A DNA stretch of 64,000 nucleotides from Paralvinella palmiformis. Taxonomy: Eukaryota > Annelida > Polychaeta > Terebellida > Alvinellidae. The DNA lies in assembly GCA_025642065.1 (NCBI GenBank), contig JAODUP010000411.1, positions 371,001-435,000 on the forward strand, read 5' to 3'. The notes below the pieces were generated by a model. It ran no database searches and was not told the origin of the DNA. It saw nothing but the letters and a program-made list of their open reading frames with translations. Both the position numbers and the translations under genes were made by a program. Below are positions 44,021-57,644 of the stretch, in pieces; position 1 is the stretch's first letter, and each line of letters begins with the position of its first letter.

Positions 44021-44977
44021 TGAAGGCTACACCACTGACATCCTGAGTCTGTCCACAGGAATTCATCATACTGCAAAACCTACGACCTTCAACATTAGAC
44101 TAATTATCCACATTGATATTAAAAATTATTATCACACTGTAAGGGATGACGACTTGATTATATGAGTATTAATGCAATTCATCAAACATGATTAGTTTCA
44201 GAATCTATTTTGTTTTGAAGTGGGGAGCAACGCACAATATAACTATAATCTTATTTATATTTATAATACAGTCTTTATTCTTTTAAATGTGTATATGTCT
44301 CACTTGTCTCGGACCTAGTCAACTTAAAAGTCAGTCAGGATTTGTATGCCACTGCCACCACTGCAGCTGCAACCATTACGATGAAAATGATTAAACTCAT
44401 AACATTTAGGAACCAATTAATTCATAGCCAGCTAATCAATGTCAGTTCAAAGCCACGTTTTGGTGAAGATCAATAGAACCTCCTGATACAACAAAACCAG
44501 CAACAGGGATATATTTATTCCTCAAATATTGAACTGATAATCACATAGAGTTTATAATATCCAGGTTATGAAATTGAATTTTAGTTCGTAAATCTCTATC
44601 TGATTACTAACTGTAATATATTTAAACCTGATTCAAGAAGATTTATTGATAATTGAATTGAAAGTAAACCACGCCTTGGCTGGCTCATCATAAGACTATC
44701 AGTTGCATTTACTGATTGGGATTAAATATAATATTATATTGAGGAAATGGTGTTCAGCTTTATAATTTACAAGCTATTGTTTAATAGTATATTGCTTTTG
44801 TTACAATATGCACAGTGTGACCTTTTTATCTGAAAGAATGTGGCTGTGAGAAGCAACTTCCCACAGATACAACCATATAGATAAAGTCAATATATTGCAT
44901 TTCTGCATATATTCGGATTAGGTTTCCGTTAAGTCAGTGCTTATGTCCGCGACTACATATGCATTCTGTTTTATTTG

Positions 44978-44980
<3 letters not shown>
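44021..44980. other. No gene seen
   Basis: AT-rich sequence; short GCCACTGCCACCACTGCAGC tract at about 44349. Confidence 0.55.
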
Positions 44981-45039
<59 letters not shown>

Positions 45040-45158
45040 ATATATATATATTATTGATGAGTCTTAATAGATCACAAATACCAGGATAGATAGATAGATA
45101 GATAGATATAATGATAGATATATAGATAAATAGATTGATAGATAGATATATAGATATA

Positions 45159-45202
<44 letters not shown>

Positions 45203-45217
45203 ATATATGATATATAT

Positions 45218-45256
<39 letters not shown>

Positions 45257-45262
45257 TAAATA
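44981..45262. repeat. (TA)n and (GATA)n arrays
   Basis: About 75 bases of interrupted TA, then GATA, TA and GATA arrays up to 45262. A 72-codon frame is a repeat translation. Confidence 0.96.
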
Positions 45263-45417
45263 TATTGTACTAAGAGGGGCAAATATTTTGTTTTATTTTG
45301 GGTTTTTTAGATATCGCAGTAGGTCATCAATCTATACAGCTTGATATTTTACCGATATCTGAAATTCACCATAAATATAAATGTCGAACGCCGAGGTCAT
45401 AGCAAACAAAAATAATC

Positions 45418-45600
45418 GCTCAATCATTCATTCACTCAATCATTCTCTCACTCACTCACTCAAGTACCCATTCACTTACAAAAACACATACACTCATTCA
45501 CTCGCTTACTCGCACATTTCAATCAATTTATCAATCAATCAATTAATCAATCAGTCAATCAAGCACCCACTCGCTCGCTCGCTCGCTCGCTCATTAGATC
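45418..45600 (+). repeat. Degenerate ACTC/TCAA/CGCT tetranucleotide tract
   Basis: CTCACTCACTCACTCAAG, then CAATCAATCAATTAATCAATC and CTCGCTCGCTCGCTCGCTC. It sits immediately before block G, in the same place as the ACTC array before block G at 60.9 kb. Confidence 0.9.
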
Positions 45601-45639
45601 TTGATATTGAGAGAATATTTACACGATAAGTATAATGTT

Positions 45640-45915
45640 TAAACCAAAACAAAGAATTTTCTATAAAACTATCTAGTCATATCACCTGAGTTATGGGTAG
45701 AGTGTGAATAATTTCTATAGTCAGATGGTAAGCACTCCAACAAAGCTACCTTCATGATGGCAGTCGAAACAAAATCGAGCATAATCAGTAAACCTAATCA
45801 TGGTGTAATACACATTTAGCACAATATCAGACGTTGATGAAACCACGGATAATATCAGCTAGCTGGTCAGATATGTAATATACCACGTAGGAGAGAGAAT
45901 GTGATGAGATTATGA
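45640..45915 (+). repeat. Block G, copy 1
   Basis: GTCATATCAC, CTATAGTCAG, ATGGCAGTCGAAACA (identical 15-mer), AATCATGGTGTAATACA and ACCACGTAGG lie in the same order as GTCATGACTG, CTATAGTCAG, ATGGCAGTCGAAACA, AATAATGGTGCGACAAA and AGCACGTAAT at 60.93-61.09 kb. Confidence 0.7.
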
Positions 45916-46089
45916 TGATATCAACAACAACATGTGTGTGTGTTTAATGAGGCTTCTAGAGATTAAAAAGACTGACCTTTTTTTTAGCAGAACAATGATA
46001 CTTCTTTCAAATTGATTACTAGCCCTACTAAAAAACTAAGTCTGATAGCCTTTTTGGCCTACAGATAAGGATACCTTGTCCCTTCTGAA

Positions 46090-46326
46090 TTTTCTCCATC
46101 TCTCTATTTCTATCTATCTATTTATGTATCTCAATCTATTTCTGTTTCTCTATTTCACCCTCTCCCCTTTCCGCCTATCTTTTTCCCCGCACACAACCCT
46201 TCACATAAGGCATCTCTTCACATGAATCCCCGATTCTTGCTTCCGTACCGACACCCTTTCTCTTTCCCGCACTATATATATCCCTTCTCTCTCTCCCCCT
46301 CTCTCACTGAAAATATATTATATATA

Positions 46327-46407
<81 letters not shown>
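46090..46407. repeat. Pyrimidine-rich tract and (TA)n array
   Basis: TCTATCTATT and CTCTCCCCTTT words to 46312, then about 95 bases of TA with one phase slip. A 119-codon frame (46222-46581) crosses the array and is not convincing as a gene. Confidence 0.93.
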
Positions 46408-46412
<5 letters not shown>

Positions 46413-46589
46413 CAACCTCCCTACGTGTCTAACTCTATTCTCTCTCTCTTCTCATTTATACACTCCCTATGTCCGGCCTCTCTATCCCCCACCTATCTAT
46501 ATCTATATGAATGAAATGCTCTTTCTTTATCCTGCTTTGTTTAATCTGGGGTTAGGGGGTGTTTTTCCCCAGCTCGTTTAATAATCAAC

Positions 46590-46905
46590 TGTTATTAAAA
46601 CATCCCGGTTATCTTCATCACAATTGAACTTTCTACCTGAATGTTTTCACCATCTTTGTCCGCAAACAAGACTGATATCCGGTTTTCAACTACTTGTTCA
46701 GGATTATAATATAAATAAACACCCCACTGACGTCTCCCGGCAGACGATCTTTTGATGAGATTCGAGCTTCGATTGTTAATCTTTCGATCATATTATCCAT
46801 CGAAGCCATCAAGTGTGGAAAGATTGATGACATCAATGTCATCTCATTAACTGGAAGTTATTTTGCGGAACCACTCAAGAACCAGGCTGTGCCATGATCC
46901 GATGA
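46590..46905 (+). repeat. Block H, copy 1
   Basis: CATCTTTGTCC, TTTGATGAGATTCGAGC, TATTATCCATCGAA and TGACATCAATGTCATCTCATTA, here given in parts as TGACATCAATG and TCATCTCATTA, parallel 62.18-62.40 kb. A GGAAGTTATTTTGCGGAACC / GGATGTAATTTTTTGGAACG pair closes the block. Confidence 0.65.
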
Positions 46906-48835
46906 TGGACATTTTCCGATAAAAAGGGTTTCATTGGTGCTAGAATTGAGGAAGCGTAGGCCTCTCCCCAGCTGATCCAATTTGCTTTGTTTCGCCATCT
47001 TGAAGTTAACACCTTTCAAATTGTATTTTGACAAATAAATGCCGTGCTGAAAGGAAAAGATAATTGCATTCAATAACGATCAGATAAAATTGTCGACTTT
47101 GTTCTTGCACTGGGTGCTTGTCACGACACTGCTTTATTGCACTCGGTATCTAAACAATTTAAATGACTTTACATTTATAATATTAAAAGTTCAGAAATTT
47201 CACTGGTTACTCAAAATCTGGCATAAATTACTATTATCAAGACAGAAAAGTTACTAGTTAAAAATGATGGCATCGAACAACGTGATGAAAGTAGCACACT
47301 CTACATTTAATCAAGTCAAACTGACCGCAGTAAATTATCCAAGTCATGATTATGAAGATAAAACTCAAGTATACAGTCAATATCTAAAGTATGACATTAC
47401 AGTGTTCATATGTAAAAAGAATAGCAGCAATTCTAATGTAGATGGCGAACAATAAATTGTCAAATATATATTTATTATGATTTTCTATTATAATATTTAC
47501 CACCTCAAAAATAATGAATGAAGCCATACGTAATACGATGTAATGTTAATACCAGATCAGAACTTGATATTACTCCTCAAATCCATTCTTCAAACAACCT
47601 CCTCTGGCATGTCGGCAACATTATGGTGGAACTGCTAATAGTATAGCATTTGTTGTCCTTTATATGCTTAAAGTTATAAATATAAATAAATGATATTGTA
47701 TTTATATATATATGAAGTAGTATATTTATACTAAATTCACCAAACAACCATTTGGTTATATAACTCTTTAAAAAAAGAAATATAACCTTAAATGATGAAG
47801 ATGATAATGACTTCGGTTATTGAATGTAATAGAACAATTATTTTATTTTTGAAACTGAAATCTAATAACACAATCATAATAACACATTTGTTGTCAATAA
47901 TCAAACTGAAAATGCAATAAAAAATAAACCTTCGACTGTGTTCGCTTGGTTATTACTTTTATGGGAATAGTAATGAGAAATAGGTCTGCGAAATAAATTA
48001 TTTTAACATGGCTGTCCCTTGTTGGATTATTAAACAATGTGTTTTCACAACTTCACAATGTTGAGTCACTTCACAAATGAAAGCGCATTCCTTGAAAAGA
48101 ATGAAACTACGGAGAGGAATATGAAGACGTGACAATTTGTTCATACGGATAATAATATGACAAGAGCACTAATGACAAGGGACACTTAACATAACATAAC
48201 ACTAATTTGATATCTCTTACCATGTAGAAGTTATAAAAAGTTCGAAAAAACTACCAACATGTTACTCATATTGTCAGTCAGTCAGTCAGTCAGGCATTAA
48301 TTGAGGAGTATTTTTATTTCGTATGGGCACTCAACCTATCTCTCTTTTGCCTTTAGCAAACAGTATATAGGCAGCTTTGTAATTTGCTCAGTCTTATGGT
48401 TAAATATGAACGGAGATACAGTATTTATCTATAAACAACCAAATTAGGTTAATTCTTTTTATGAAGCCAGCTGTACCCGAATCTTTAATATTTATATCTC
48501 GCTTACCTCGCAAAATACGAACTTCATGTATTCAGACTAGAATAGAATTTAATTGTATATTCATATTAAAACCTGTCAAAGTCATCTGGAGCATAACCAC
48601 TATTCTGATAGGCAAATTAACCGTTAAATAATATCATATCAAAGATGTGTGTCTATCATGGAGATTATAAATCTCAGAATTAATATATCATCTCATTTAC
48701 CATACACAAAGTTTTGTAGTTTCAATAACATAGAATATTAGCTTCTTAATAGAGAGTATTGTTCCATTCCACAGGCGTAGCGGATACTATTACCAAGGAG
48801 CATGATTGATGACACTACTTTTACATTAAAACGAT
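46906..48835. other. No gene seen, 1.9 kb
   Basis: Antisense 71-codon (46858-47073) and sense 63-codon (47264-47455) frames show no motif. A short (AGTC)n run lies at 48274-48292. Confidence 0.5.
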
Positions 48836-48839
48836 GTGA

Positions 48840-49076
48840 CCCGACTCCTAGACGTTGTAGTCAGTTTAGAAACTTAGTGAGATAGTTGTCCACTTTCGTT
48901 TGATCAGACACTGTGACAACTGACTTGCATAAGAGAGCTTTAGAAGGCAGATGTGTATATTTAATGCTGGTTAGATGCATGTTATGCTGGTTCACAGCAG
49001 GGTGAATCGTGTTTGTTCTTGGTTGACGATTTTGGCCTAATTTTGTCCTCAGTTAATCCAGACATTAATCATCAAG

Positions 49077-49078
<2 letters not shown>
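48840..49078 (+). repeat. Block I, copy 2
   Basis: Homologous to 28.65-28.96 kb (see that entry); shares TTTAATGCTGGT and lies just upstream of a block C, separated from it by a compound microsatellite. Confidence 0.6.
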
Positions 49079-49235
<157 letters not shown>

Positions 49236-49384
49236 CTTTAAGGGAATAAGGAATACCAATTGAATCTTTGATATCACTTGTCCAATCCACTAAGAAGCAA
49301 CACCATTCATTACCCAGATAATTATTCGCTAGTGTCTGCATGCGTGGACAGGCCTAAGTGTTATCTGAAACTGACTTTGAAGTG

Positions 49385-50530
49385 TTGCTAGACGTAATTC
49401 CCTCTTCACAGCCACGAGTGGTCCTCGAAACAGACAGAGCGACAAGCCATCTTTCGCGTTTTCCCGGTAATCTGCGAGTCTTGTTTTAAAAAAATCTACA
49501 TTAGCATCATATTACGACGTTTGTGGCGCCGTCGCTGACTTATTCAATCAGACAAGACAAGACGCCTCACAGATGATACCGGCGAATCCTTTATGCAATT
49601 TGCTTGTCCTGCTTTAGTATCAAGCGAACGAAAGACGATGATAAAGTGGCGACCGAATGAAGAGAAGAAACATTTCAGCTCATTTGACAGGAGAAAATAC
49701 CCGTTGGGATATTGTCTCTGGGAGGCTTTGTTATACAGACCGTGTTCTCAATGGTGCTTTGTTTGCCTATTGCACGTTATTGCATTGTATGGCTGTTCGG
49801 AGTAGTCCCTATGATGATTAGGGCCAATAATAAATCTCTAACTCACTTCCTTACTCGCTGACTGACTTATTCACTCATTCTTTAAAGCCCAACACAGGTA
49901 CAGAGTTCATGTTGTTAAGTGTTGCGGTTAAATTAACAAAATATGTGTGTAATTATATATCAGTCACGATATTAGCAAGACATATTAGCTGTCTTTAAAT
50001 TACGAGTTTAATAATTGCGTCTTATAATGTTCCTGGAATAACGTTTTTGAGGTATGCATCATAATTCCGCTGCAATTGTTTAATATGATATTGTCATAGC
50101 ACAGTTGTACTGATCTAATGTAGTACGAACATAAATGTTATAATTATGAAGAGAAGCCAAACTTCTGTGAAAACCATCTTGCCGATAATACTATGTCTTT
50201 GTGGTTACGATGTAAATGCATTGCCTAAAATATATATAATCTGTTTGTGTGCTTCTGTGTTAAGCTGCGTTACAACAATATATAGATTGCTGCCAGAATA
50301 GCGGTCTAACACACTAATGATGATGGTGATGACGATGATCGTGCTCGACGTTGACGCAGTAGGAAGAACACTGTGCTACATACATCGACCTGAGGATTTG
50401 AATTCGACTCATCACTATGTTTGTGGGTTTGTGCTTCAGTTGTTTTATCTCGGCTTTATATCACAAGTGTTCCAAGCGCAAAGGTTGGAAAAACACTCAG
50501 TGATTCTGAAATTTTACTTCACTTTAAGAT
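49385..50530 (+). repeat. Block C, old copy 2
   Basis: Aligns with the reverse strand of 17.85-17.47 kb at its left end, with 34.85-35.05 kb in the middle (TAGTATCAAGCGAACG against TAGCATCAACAACAAA; TTGGGATATTGTCTCTGGGAGG against ATGGGATGTTCTCCTGGGAGG, both quoted in part), and with 29.6 and 60.5 kb to the right (ATTAACAAAATA, GATATTAGC). A degenerate CTCACTTCCTTACTCGCTGA tract at 49.84 kb stands where other copies have ACTC arrays. GACGTTGACGCAGTAGGAAG at 50.35 kb matches GATGTTGATGCGGTTGGTGT at 35.91 kb. Confidence 0.7.
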
Positions 50531-50767
50531 ATTAGTTTTCGATTAATAATTGTCGAACAAAACGAAAATAAACAGTTTTACTGTTATGAAATCTAATTTT
50601 AATTGACCCACAAAATAATCTGTCAAATAACACCACTTTACACGTACTATATTACCTTTTGTTTATCACTTTGTCGTCGTTTTAGACACAGCTGTTTCAT
50701 GTGCACTTTTGTATTTGTCTTGTTTCCTAATCCATTTCCCACAACAATTTATCAAATAAGTAATAAA

Positions 50768-51240
<473 letters not shown>

Positions 51241-51241
51241 T

Positions 51242-52417
51242 TTCTATAATTATAATGAATTATAGTAGAGATCGGTTGCTTGCATTACGACCCTATGGTG
51301 TTAATACCATTCGTTTAGCGATGCGCCCACGTAGTGGAAAACATCCAAAGCAGATTGGGTCTGATGCCAGTAATTTGATCACTGTGCCAATAGCTGTACA
51401 AAATGTAAGTATTGGTCTTATTAACTGTCAGTCGATCTGTAATAAATCTGATGAAATATCTGATGTTGTTAAGGATATGGATCTTGATGCTCCTGTCATT
51501 ACAGAGCATTGGCTGACTGGTAATGTTTCAGACCAGAAAATTGTTGGTGATGTGACTCCAGCTGGATATTCATTCCACCATGCAGCTCGGATTCACAAAA
51601 AAAGGTGGGGGAGTCGGCATTCTTCTCCGTGATTCTTTGAAGTGTGAAACCCATTTGCGTTTTCAGGCTAAGTCTTTTGAAAATTACCAACTGACTTTTA
51701 TATCTGGGGGGAAATGTGTTCGTGCAGCTATTATCTACCGATTACAGCACACTAAGAAAAATGGCCCGAAAGCAGCAGATTTCTTCAAGGATTATTGACT
51801 CTCTTGCTACCAACAGTGGTCATCTGTTGATCTTAGGTGATTTCAATATACATTGGGATTGCCAGAGGAATGCAGATACCAAACAACTGGCTGACATTCT
51901 TAGATCTGCTAATCTCAGGCAGCATGTCCAAGAAAGAACACACAGACATGTTCACATCTTAGATCTTGTCATCTCCCGTGATCTGTCTGATCATTTCCTT
52001 GTTGACATTAATGTATATTTACAGAAACAATCTGTTTCAGTTAAATTTATTTCATATAGAAGATATAAGTCAATTGACAAAGAGGCTTTCCTTGTTGATC
52101 TGCGAGTCTCTTCTCTGGTATTGGATCCACCGGATGATGTGGATCATCTGGTGGATCTCTATGATAATACACTGAGAGACATTGTAGATCAACATGCACC
52201 TTCAAGGACAAAAGAAATGCCAAGCAGACCAATACTTCCATGGTATAATAAGAACATACAAGCTGCAAAGAGACACAGAAGATATTGTGAGCGGCTGTGG
52301 ATCAGGACCAGTTTGTGTGTTCATTTTGAAATGTTCAAGGTCAGTAAAATTCTTGTTAAAGTTAATTCTGTGCTTGATAACTAGAACTCTTATAACAACA
52401 CCAAAATTTTAATCAAA

Positions 52418-52420
<3 letters not shown>
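51242..52420 (+). pseudogene. LINE (CR1-like) endonuclease region, two frameshifts, no reverse transcriptase
   Basis: Starts with an ATG at 51255 in a frame open to 51632. It encodes an apurinic-type endonuclease that would nick the target DNA for retrotransposition. Motifs in order: SIGLINCQSICNKSDEI (active-site Asn region), VITEHWLTG (metal-binding Glu; TETWL in relatives), GVGILLRDS, AIIYR, LILGDFNIHWD (catalytic Asp and Asn), ILDLVISRDLSDHFLV (SDH, catalytic Asp-His), then the post-endonuclease linker with LPWYNKNIQAAKR. The frame changes near 51600 at an A-run and again near 51785. The sequence ends at about 52420 where a TA/GA array begins, in the linker before the reverse transcriptase. 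A LINE that keeps its 5' half and lacks its 3' half is unusual, since reverse transcription normally starts at the 3' end. Confidence 0.92.

Positions 52421-52504
<84 letters not shown>
52421..52504. repeat. Compound microsatellite (TA)n(GA)n truncating a LINE
   Basis: About 50 bases TA and 33 GA. LINE homology stops at its left edge; I recognise no LINE sequence to its right. Confidence 0.96.
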
Positions 52505-52508
<4 letters not shown>

Positions 52509-53545
52509 ACTGGCTGACATGAAACAATAAATTAACGTCAGTGTGTAAGCCTGAGTGCATTTTGGCGCCGACAATATATGTGCTTCATTGTTTCTTCGAA
52601 CAAAACGTGGATCCTTCGTTATTTTCTTCATTTCATTTTGAGGAAATCGCTCCATCAGCGCCATCCTAACTGATTATATGAACAAATTTATTCTCACGAT
52701 TCGGTTGAATAGTGCTATATTTACCTAATGATTTTATCATCAAACCGTGATAGTTATTTTTCTGTTAGTAAGATGTCGTCATGCATTAGCTGTTGCTGCC
52801 GTTTAACGAAGCTGCCAACCCTATATAATTTATCTCAACTATTCTAACTGTTAAGCAGGTCAACAAAATGTTTACGAATAAAAGCACACGCAGACAATTA
52901 CGCACCATATATATATACATGCATACATACATGTATATACATGCACACGCAGCGTTGTTATTATAGCATAAATTTCAATTGGTATTAAGCTGCAGGCAGA
53001 AGTTATTTTCCATATTGTTAGTAATTAAGTTACACTCATATAGGAAAATGGCTGAATATAAACCTATTATAATCCCGACGTGCCATTCCCATTGTATCGG
53101 AGATCTACCTGAAATCCGCTGTTCTCGATTATGGGTCAAGTAGATCAAATGGATAGGCGCTTTAATCCAGACCCCACCACACCTAAATGAACAAATTTCG
53201 GGACTCTAAATTAAGTGTGATTGAACGAAGATTAGTTGTTAGCTTTGAGTAAATCACAGTATTAATTCAAGATTGCAGCGATATTTCGTTCTAGTCCAGT
53301 AATAATCCATTATGCAGTATTGCTACTTTTTTAGAGCTAAGTCATTTCACTACTTCCATGTGTAGGTAGTGTACATCTTAACACGTATTCAACAAACAGT
53401 AATGTTAGTAACGATACGGTTGATATAGGTGGACTTGTTTTGTTATTCGAACTCATCATAAAGCTGAGGTTAGCATCTGTAGTGTCGAAATGTTCTATGT
53501 ATAGGTTTCGTTTGAACCACAGAAAATTACTGTTGAATGTATATA
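52505..53545. other. No gene seen
   Basis: AT-rich sequence with a short ATACATGCATACATACATG tract at 52.91 kb. No motif in frames of 60-83 codons. Confidence 0.55.
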
Positions 53546-53549
53546 ATGG

Positions 53550-54045
53550 TAATAATAATAATATTTTATATAGCCTCTTATTCAATTTGAATTGCTCTAA
53601 GGAGTTTACATTTAAAACACATTAAACATATTCTGAGTTCACAGAGCATAAATACATTTAATTTATAATACACTTTTAAATATTATAAATACGCCAATTT
53701 AAATAAGTGAGTTTAAAAAAAACGTATTTCTTTACTTGGTGCGAGTACCCTCACAAGTGAATAGGATTCAGATCGCAGCATTCTCACTGGTAAATACTTT
53801 TCAATCAGGTTACTTAGATACAGTAGTGCTGCTCCATTCAGTATTTTGAATGTATGAAACAGGATCTTGTAGTGAGTGATCTGAAACGTACAGGAAACCA
53901 GTGCAGCTGGAGCAAAACTGGTGTTATATGTTCCCTTTTACCAGTGCATCGTATCAGACGCGCAACACAGTTCTGCACTCGCGTTAGGTGGTTTATCAGA
54001 GAAAGAGGGGTATTATATAGCAATGCAATATAAACTGTGGTGTTA
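53550..54045 (-). pseudogene. LINE (CR1-like) 3' end, antisense, with (TTA)n tail
   Basis: The antisense frame 54023-53838 reads LLYNTPLSLINHLTRVQNC, then ARLIRCTGKREHITPV and LQLHWFPVRFRSL, the conserved C-terminus of CR1-type LINE proteins. Continuing in another frame, YLSNLIEKYLPVRMLRSES can be read. The 3' untranslated region follows and ends with TATAAAATATTATTATTATT on the reverse strand, the same end as the copy at 63.0 kb. Left flank shows no clear target-site duplication. Confidence 0.9.
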
Positions 54046-54485
54046 AATTAGTTATCTTGTGTATGTAGTAGCCGACTCTTGAACCACGTGTACGTGTTAT
54101 TTACTGCAAGTTGTGATGTCAAATAGTATTTGTATAAGTTCTTCCAATTGTGAACGTATTCTGCACGTAGCCGTGTAAACGTGACATATTTATCGCGTAC
54201 AAAAGCGGATTAGCTGGACCTCATAGGCTGATGAGTAGTCCATACACATGTATATATCTACGTATATGCAGATATTTGGATGTGTCCTACATTAAAATTG
54301 ATGTATATATTGTTTCATTTATGTAAAGAGTTATGGTGGATAGGTCTCAAAGGCTGTTTAGAAGTTGATGTTCTAAGCCAGTGCCACTCTATATGTATCC
54401 TAAGTCTCGAGTTAGAAAAATGCGGTTTATTTCTTTTTGTTGCTATTTTGGCAATATTTAGAGCGTCATTTTTTTATTACACCCC
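54046..54485. other. No gene seen
   Basis: A 79-codon frame (54280-54519) has hydrophobic stretches but no recognised family. Confidence 0.5.
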
Positions 54486-54489
54486 CGTT

Positions 54490-54850
54490 GTTCTTATTTT
54501 GGGACAAATAAAGCAGTGACGATCTGAAATTGCACCAGCCCGTTGCTGATTTCAAAACAACAACTTTCTGACTCAAGTTTGGCACATTATCAAAGCATTA
54601 CCACGAACTAGGAACTTGGCCAACGACTTTCTAGAGACGTCTTTCGGTTGAAGACCTTTCGATTGTTTTTGTTTGGTGATGACTTCCTCAGATGGCATGT
54701 TTGCTAGTCAATATTAATGATATTTCAGTATAACACGGGCAAATATTGGCCTGTTGACATACAGTGTAACAGTCCTCGTCTCTGACATAGAGATTCGGCT
54801 ACAATGTTGACAATGTGTGATGAATGCCATTCCGGCTCTTTGTTTGCATC
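54490..54850 (+). repeat. Block D, copy 2
   Basis: Partner of 33.64-33.97 kb; perfect 16-mer TTTCTAGAGACGTCTT plus ordered flanking matches. Confidence 0.75.
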
Positions 54851-55047
54851 TCTGCTGAAACTCTAATAGTTTTGCTGTTGAGTGTCGTATAGATAGTTAC
54901 ACGAGGATAAAATGGGACAATTATCTTGGGACAAAGTGATGACATTGGGGTTTAGCTAACACAAAAGCTGTTTCTCTAAGAGATGGCTGCATCACATTCA
55001 GCGACATCAATATTTCTTTAGCCAAAGGAATTTAATTAGGCTAGATT

Positions 55048-55086
55048 AACACACACACGCGCGCGCGCGCGCACGCACACACACAC

Positions 55087-55163
<77 letters not shown>

Positions 55164-55275
55164 ATTAATTGAATGAATAAATGAATGAATACATGATAGC
55201 TAGATAGCTAGCTAGCTAGCTAGCTAGATAGATAGATAGATAGATAGATAGATTGATTGATTTATTGATTGATAA
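55048..55275. repeat. Compound array (CA)(CG)(CA)(TA) followed by GATA/TAGC units
   Basis: ACACACACGCGCGCGCGCGC-type start, CA to 55119, about 40 bases TA, then AATGAATGAATA, a TAGCTAGCTAGC palindromic run and (GATA)n to 55250. Confidence 0.96.
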
Positions 55276-55329
55276 ATAGATATGTAAACACGCAAACACA
55301 CACACACAAACACAGATAGAACAAGAGAG

Positions 55330-55795
55330 ACCCATTGATATATCCAGTTACAAGTCGATCCATCATAGCTTTCTGGTCATTGAAACTAGCAGGATAACTC
55401 GGCTATCCTGCGGGAGAGAGGACGCCACGATTTTAATGTGGCTGTCTTTTAGGAAAAACTGAAAACCAGCAATCTATCTTACGATTCTTCGGTGATGACA
55501 ATGGAATTGCTTTTATTTCCAAAACACTGTATGCGGGTAACATCAGCACTACCTTATTCTAACCTAATCATATCTCGGTGAGAATATTTGTACTTGGTTG
55601 CTCCTTGGCAATCCATGAATAATAAGAGTTCCTTCATCTACATCAATTTAGTTGAAATCAGGTGAAGCTAATATGACGGTGAGAATGTTCTATTTTTTTG
55701 TTGTTGTTTATTTTCTAGTGCTTTGTAGTAAGATTAACTTCCTGTATGAGGTCATTTAGGCATAAAAAAGACACCATGGTTATAGATAGTGACGT
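55330..55795 (+). repeat. Block E, third copy
   Basis: Matches both copies in tandem duplication II: TATCCAGTTACAAGTCG against TATCCAGAAACAAGTCG, GGATAACTCGGCTATC against CGATAACATGACTATC, then CTAATCAT.TCTCGGTGAGA, GTACTTGGTTGCTCCTTGG (identical) and TTGAAATCAGGTGAA. It is more diverged than the two tandem copies are from each other. Confidence 0.85.
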
Positions 55796-55923
55796 GAATA
55801 ATCCGAATTTTTTATATCTAGGATAGGGATTAAAAGCAGGAATATCATATTTAAATAGTATTAATTAAAATATAGTCCATCGATATTATCTTTCTTATTA
55901 TTCATTTGTATGCTAATAGAGCT

Positions 55924-55926
<3 letters not shown>

Positions 55927-56018
<92 letters not shown>
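55927..56018. repeat. Compound microsatellite (CA)n(GA)n
   Basis: About 52 bases CA with one CG, joined directly to 40 bases GA. Confidence 0.97.
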
Positions 56019-56021
<3 letters not shown>

Positions 56022-56355
56022 GTAGAAGTGGTTTGTTGCTAAGGTAGTCAGGTAATAAAATAATACATTTCTACATTGCGCTAGATTGACATATAACGGT
56101 TGAATTGATTAATACGTTCCAAGTCTTCGGGATATTAATTACAAGATAATGTTCAGGAGATTACGATCAAGATGATGTGCCAAGAGTTGAAGCTTCGAAA
56201 TCGCAATAGTATGTTCTGAATGGTATTGTCATGACATGTTATCATAAAATTATGCAGTTGAATAATCATTAAGCCTCAAAGATCTCCATTGCTTTGCAAG
56301 ATAAATTAAAAATGCCTAACAATAACATGCCTTTTGAACGATTGACAATAAATAA
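56019..56355. other. No gene seen
   Basis: AT-rich spacer between two arrays. Confidence 0.55.
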
Positions 56356-56360
56356 ATTAA

Positions 56361-56373
56361 TGTATATATATAT

Positions 56374-56434
<61 letters not shown>

Positions 56435-56590
56435 ACATGCAGCTACACGCATAGATACACAAATATATACAAGTACGCACCTCCGCTAATCAGCATGAGT
56501 GCGTGCAAGTGTGAGTGTGTGGGTGTGTGATTGCGAGTGAATACATACATGAGTGTGCATATGTGTGTGTGTTTGCGCATGCGCGCACGT
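56361..56590. repeat. (TA)n array and TG/CG-rich tract
   Basis: About 68 bases TA with one slip, then a degenerate GTGTGT and TGCGCATGCGCGCACGTG stretch at 56.50-56.60 kb. Confidence 0.93.
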
Positions 56591-56599
56591 GTGTGTTTG

Positions 56600-57160
56600 T
56601 TCTATAACCACTTCCACCTTTCAATTAAAACCCAAAAGAAGTCATTAACGGCATTAATTATTCACCCATCTTAGATTTACGCCAAATAAATTAAATAACA
56701 CTTGACCTTAATAGATTGGCCATCTGTCTATATTAACATCAACAAATAGATCTAACTGAGAGCCTATGAAAAGAATTATCTCAAAAATAAATATGAACGA
56801 AAAGTTACAATGGCATATCTTTGGTCTAACCGGTATCATGATTGGCCAAACCTGTCGTAGTTTAGAGATAGCGGGCCAGATATGTCTGGAAGGTGTTTCA
56901 TCTTAAATTTCACCTAATTACCTTTAAGTAACCTTTGGATAAATTAATTTACCAAGTGTGTAGAAGTAGCCATAAATCACAAACAATTAATATTTGACTT
57001 CTAAATTAATATTGAGATCAATGCTTCGGCATCAGAATAATAATTTAACCGTTTGATGCTCGCATTAAAAATGCCTTCATTATCAACGGTTTGTGCGATA
57101 ATTCAATAATAGAAGCGACATATATGGTGAGTATATATTAGAAAGATTCGATGAATGATG
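56600..57160 (+). repeat. Block F, copy 2
   Basis: Partner of 40.51-41.16 kb (ordered matches listed there). This and the block E, D pairs give the clearest evidence of an old long duplication. Confidence 0.85.
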
Positions 57161-57640
57161 ACACCTTTTATTTTGTGCGAAGAAACAATGCTTTATGGGA
57201 GGCAATAAAATAGCTATCACCCAGTATCGAATTTATGAAATACTGCACAAGGGAATATGTCTGGACTAGAACGAAATACCGCCTCAGTCCTGAGTAAATA
57301 CTATGATTTACTCAAACCTAACAGCTAATCACATGTTTACGTTCATTACTTAGTGAACGTTCATTAACGCCTAGTTAAATGTTCATAATTAAATGCAGTT
57401 ACGTGTGGCGGGATCTAAGTTAAAGCTCTTATCCGTTTATTATGTTTGACCTATAATCAAGAAAAGCTGATTTCAGGCAGATATTGCAAATTATATTAGC
57501 TATACCTTCAACACTTGTTATATATGAGTGTAACATAATTACTCATAGCATGGGGAAAAACTCTGTCTGCAGCTTAATACACATCGAGATTTCTGCTGGA
57601 GTAACCAACGCCTCCAGGAATAAAAATCCACCCAACAGCA
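57161..57640. other. No gene seen
   Basis: AT-rich sequence. Confidence 0.55.
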
Positions 57641-57644
57641 GTAT

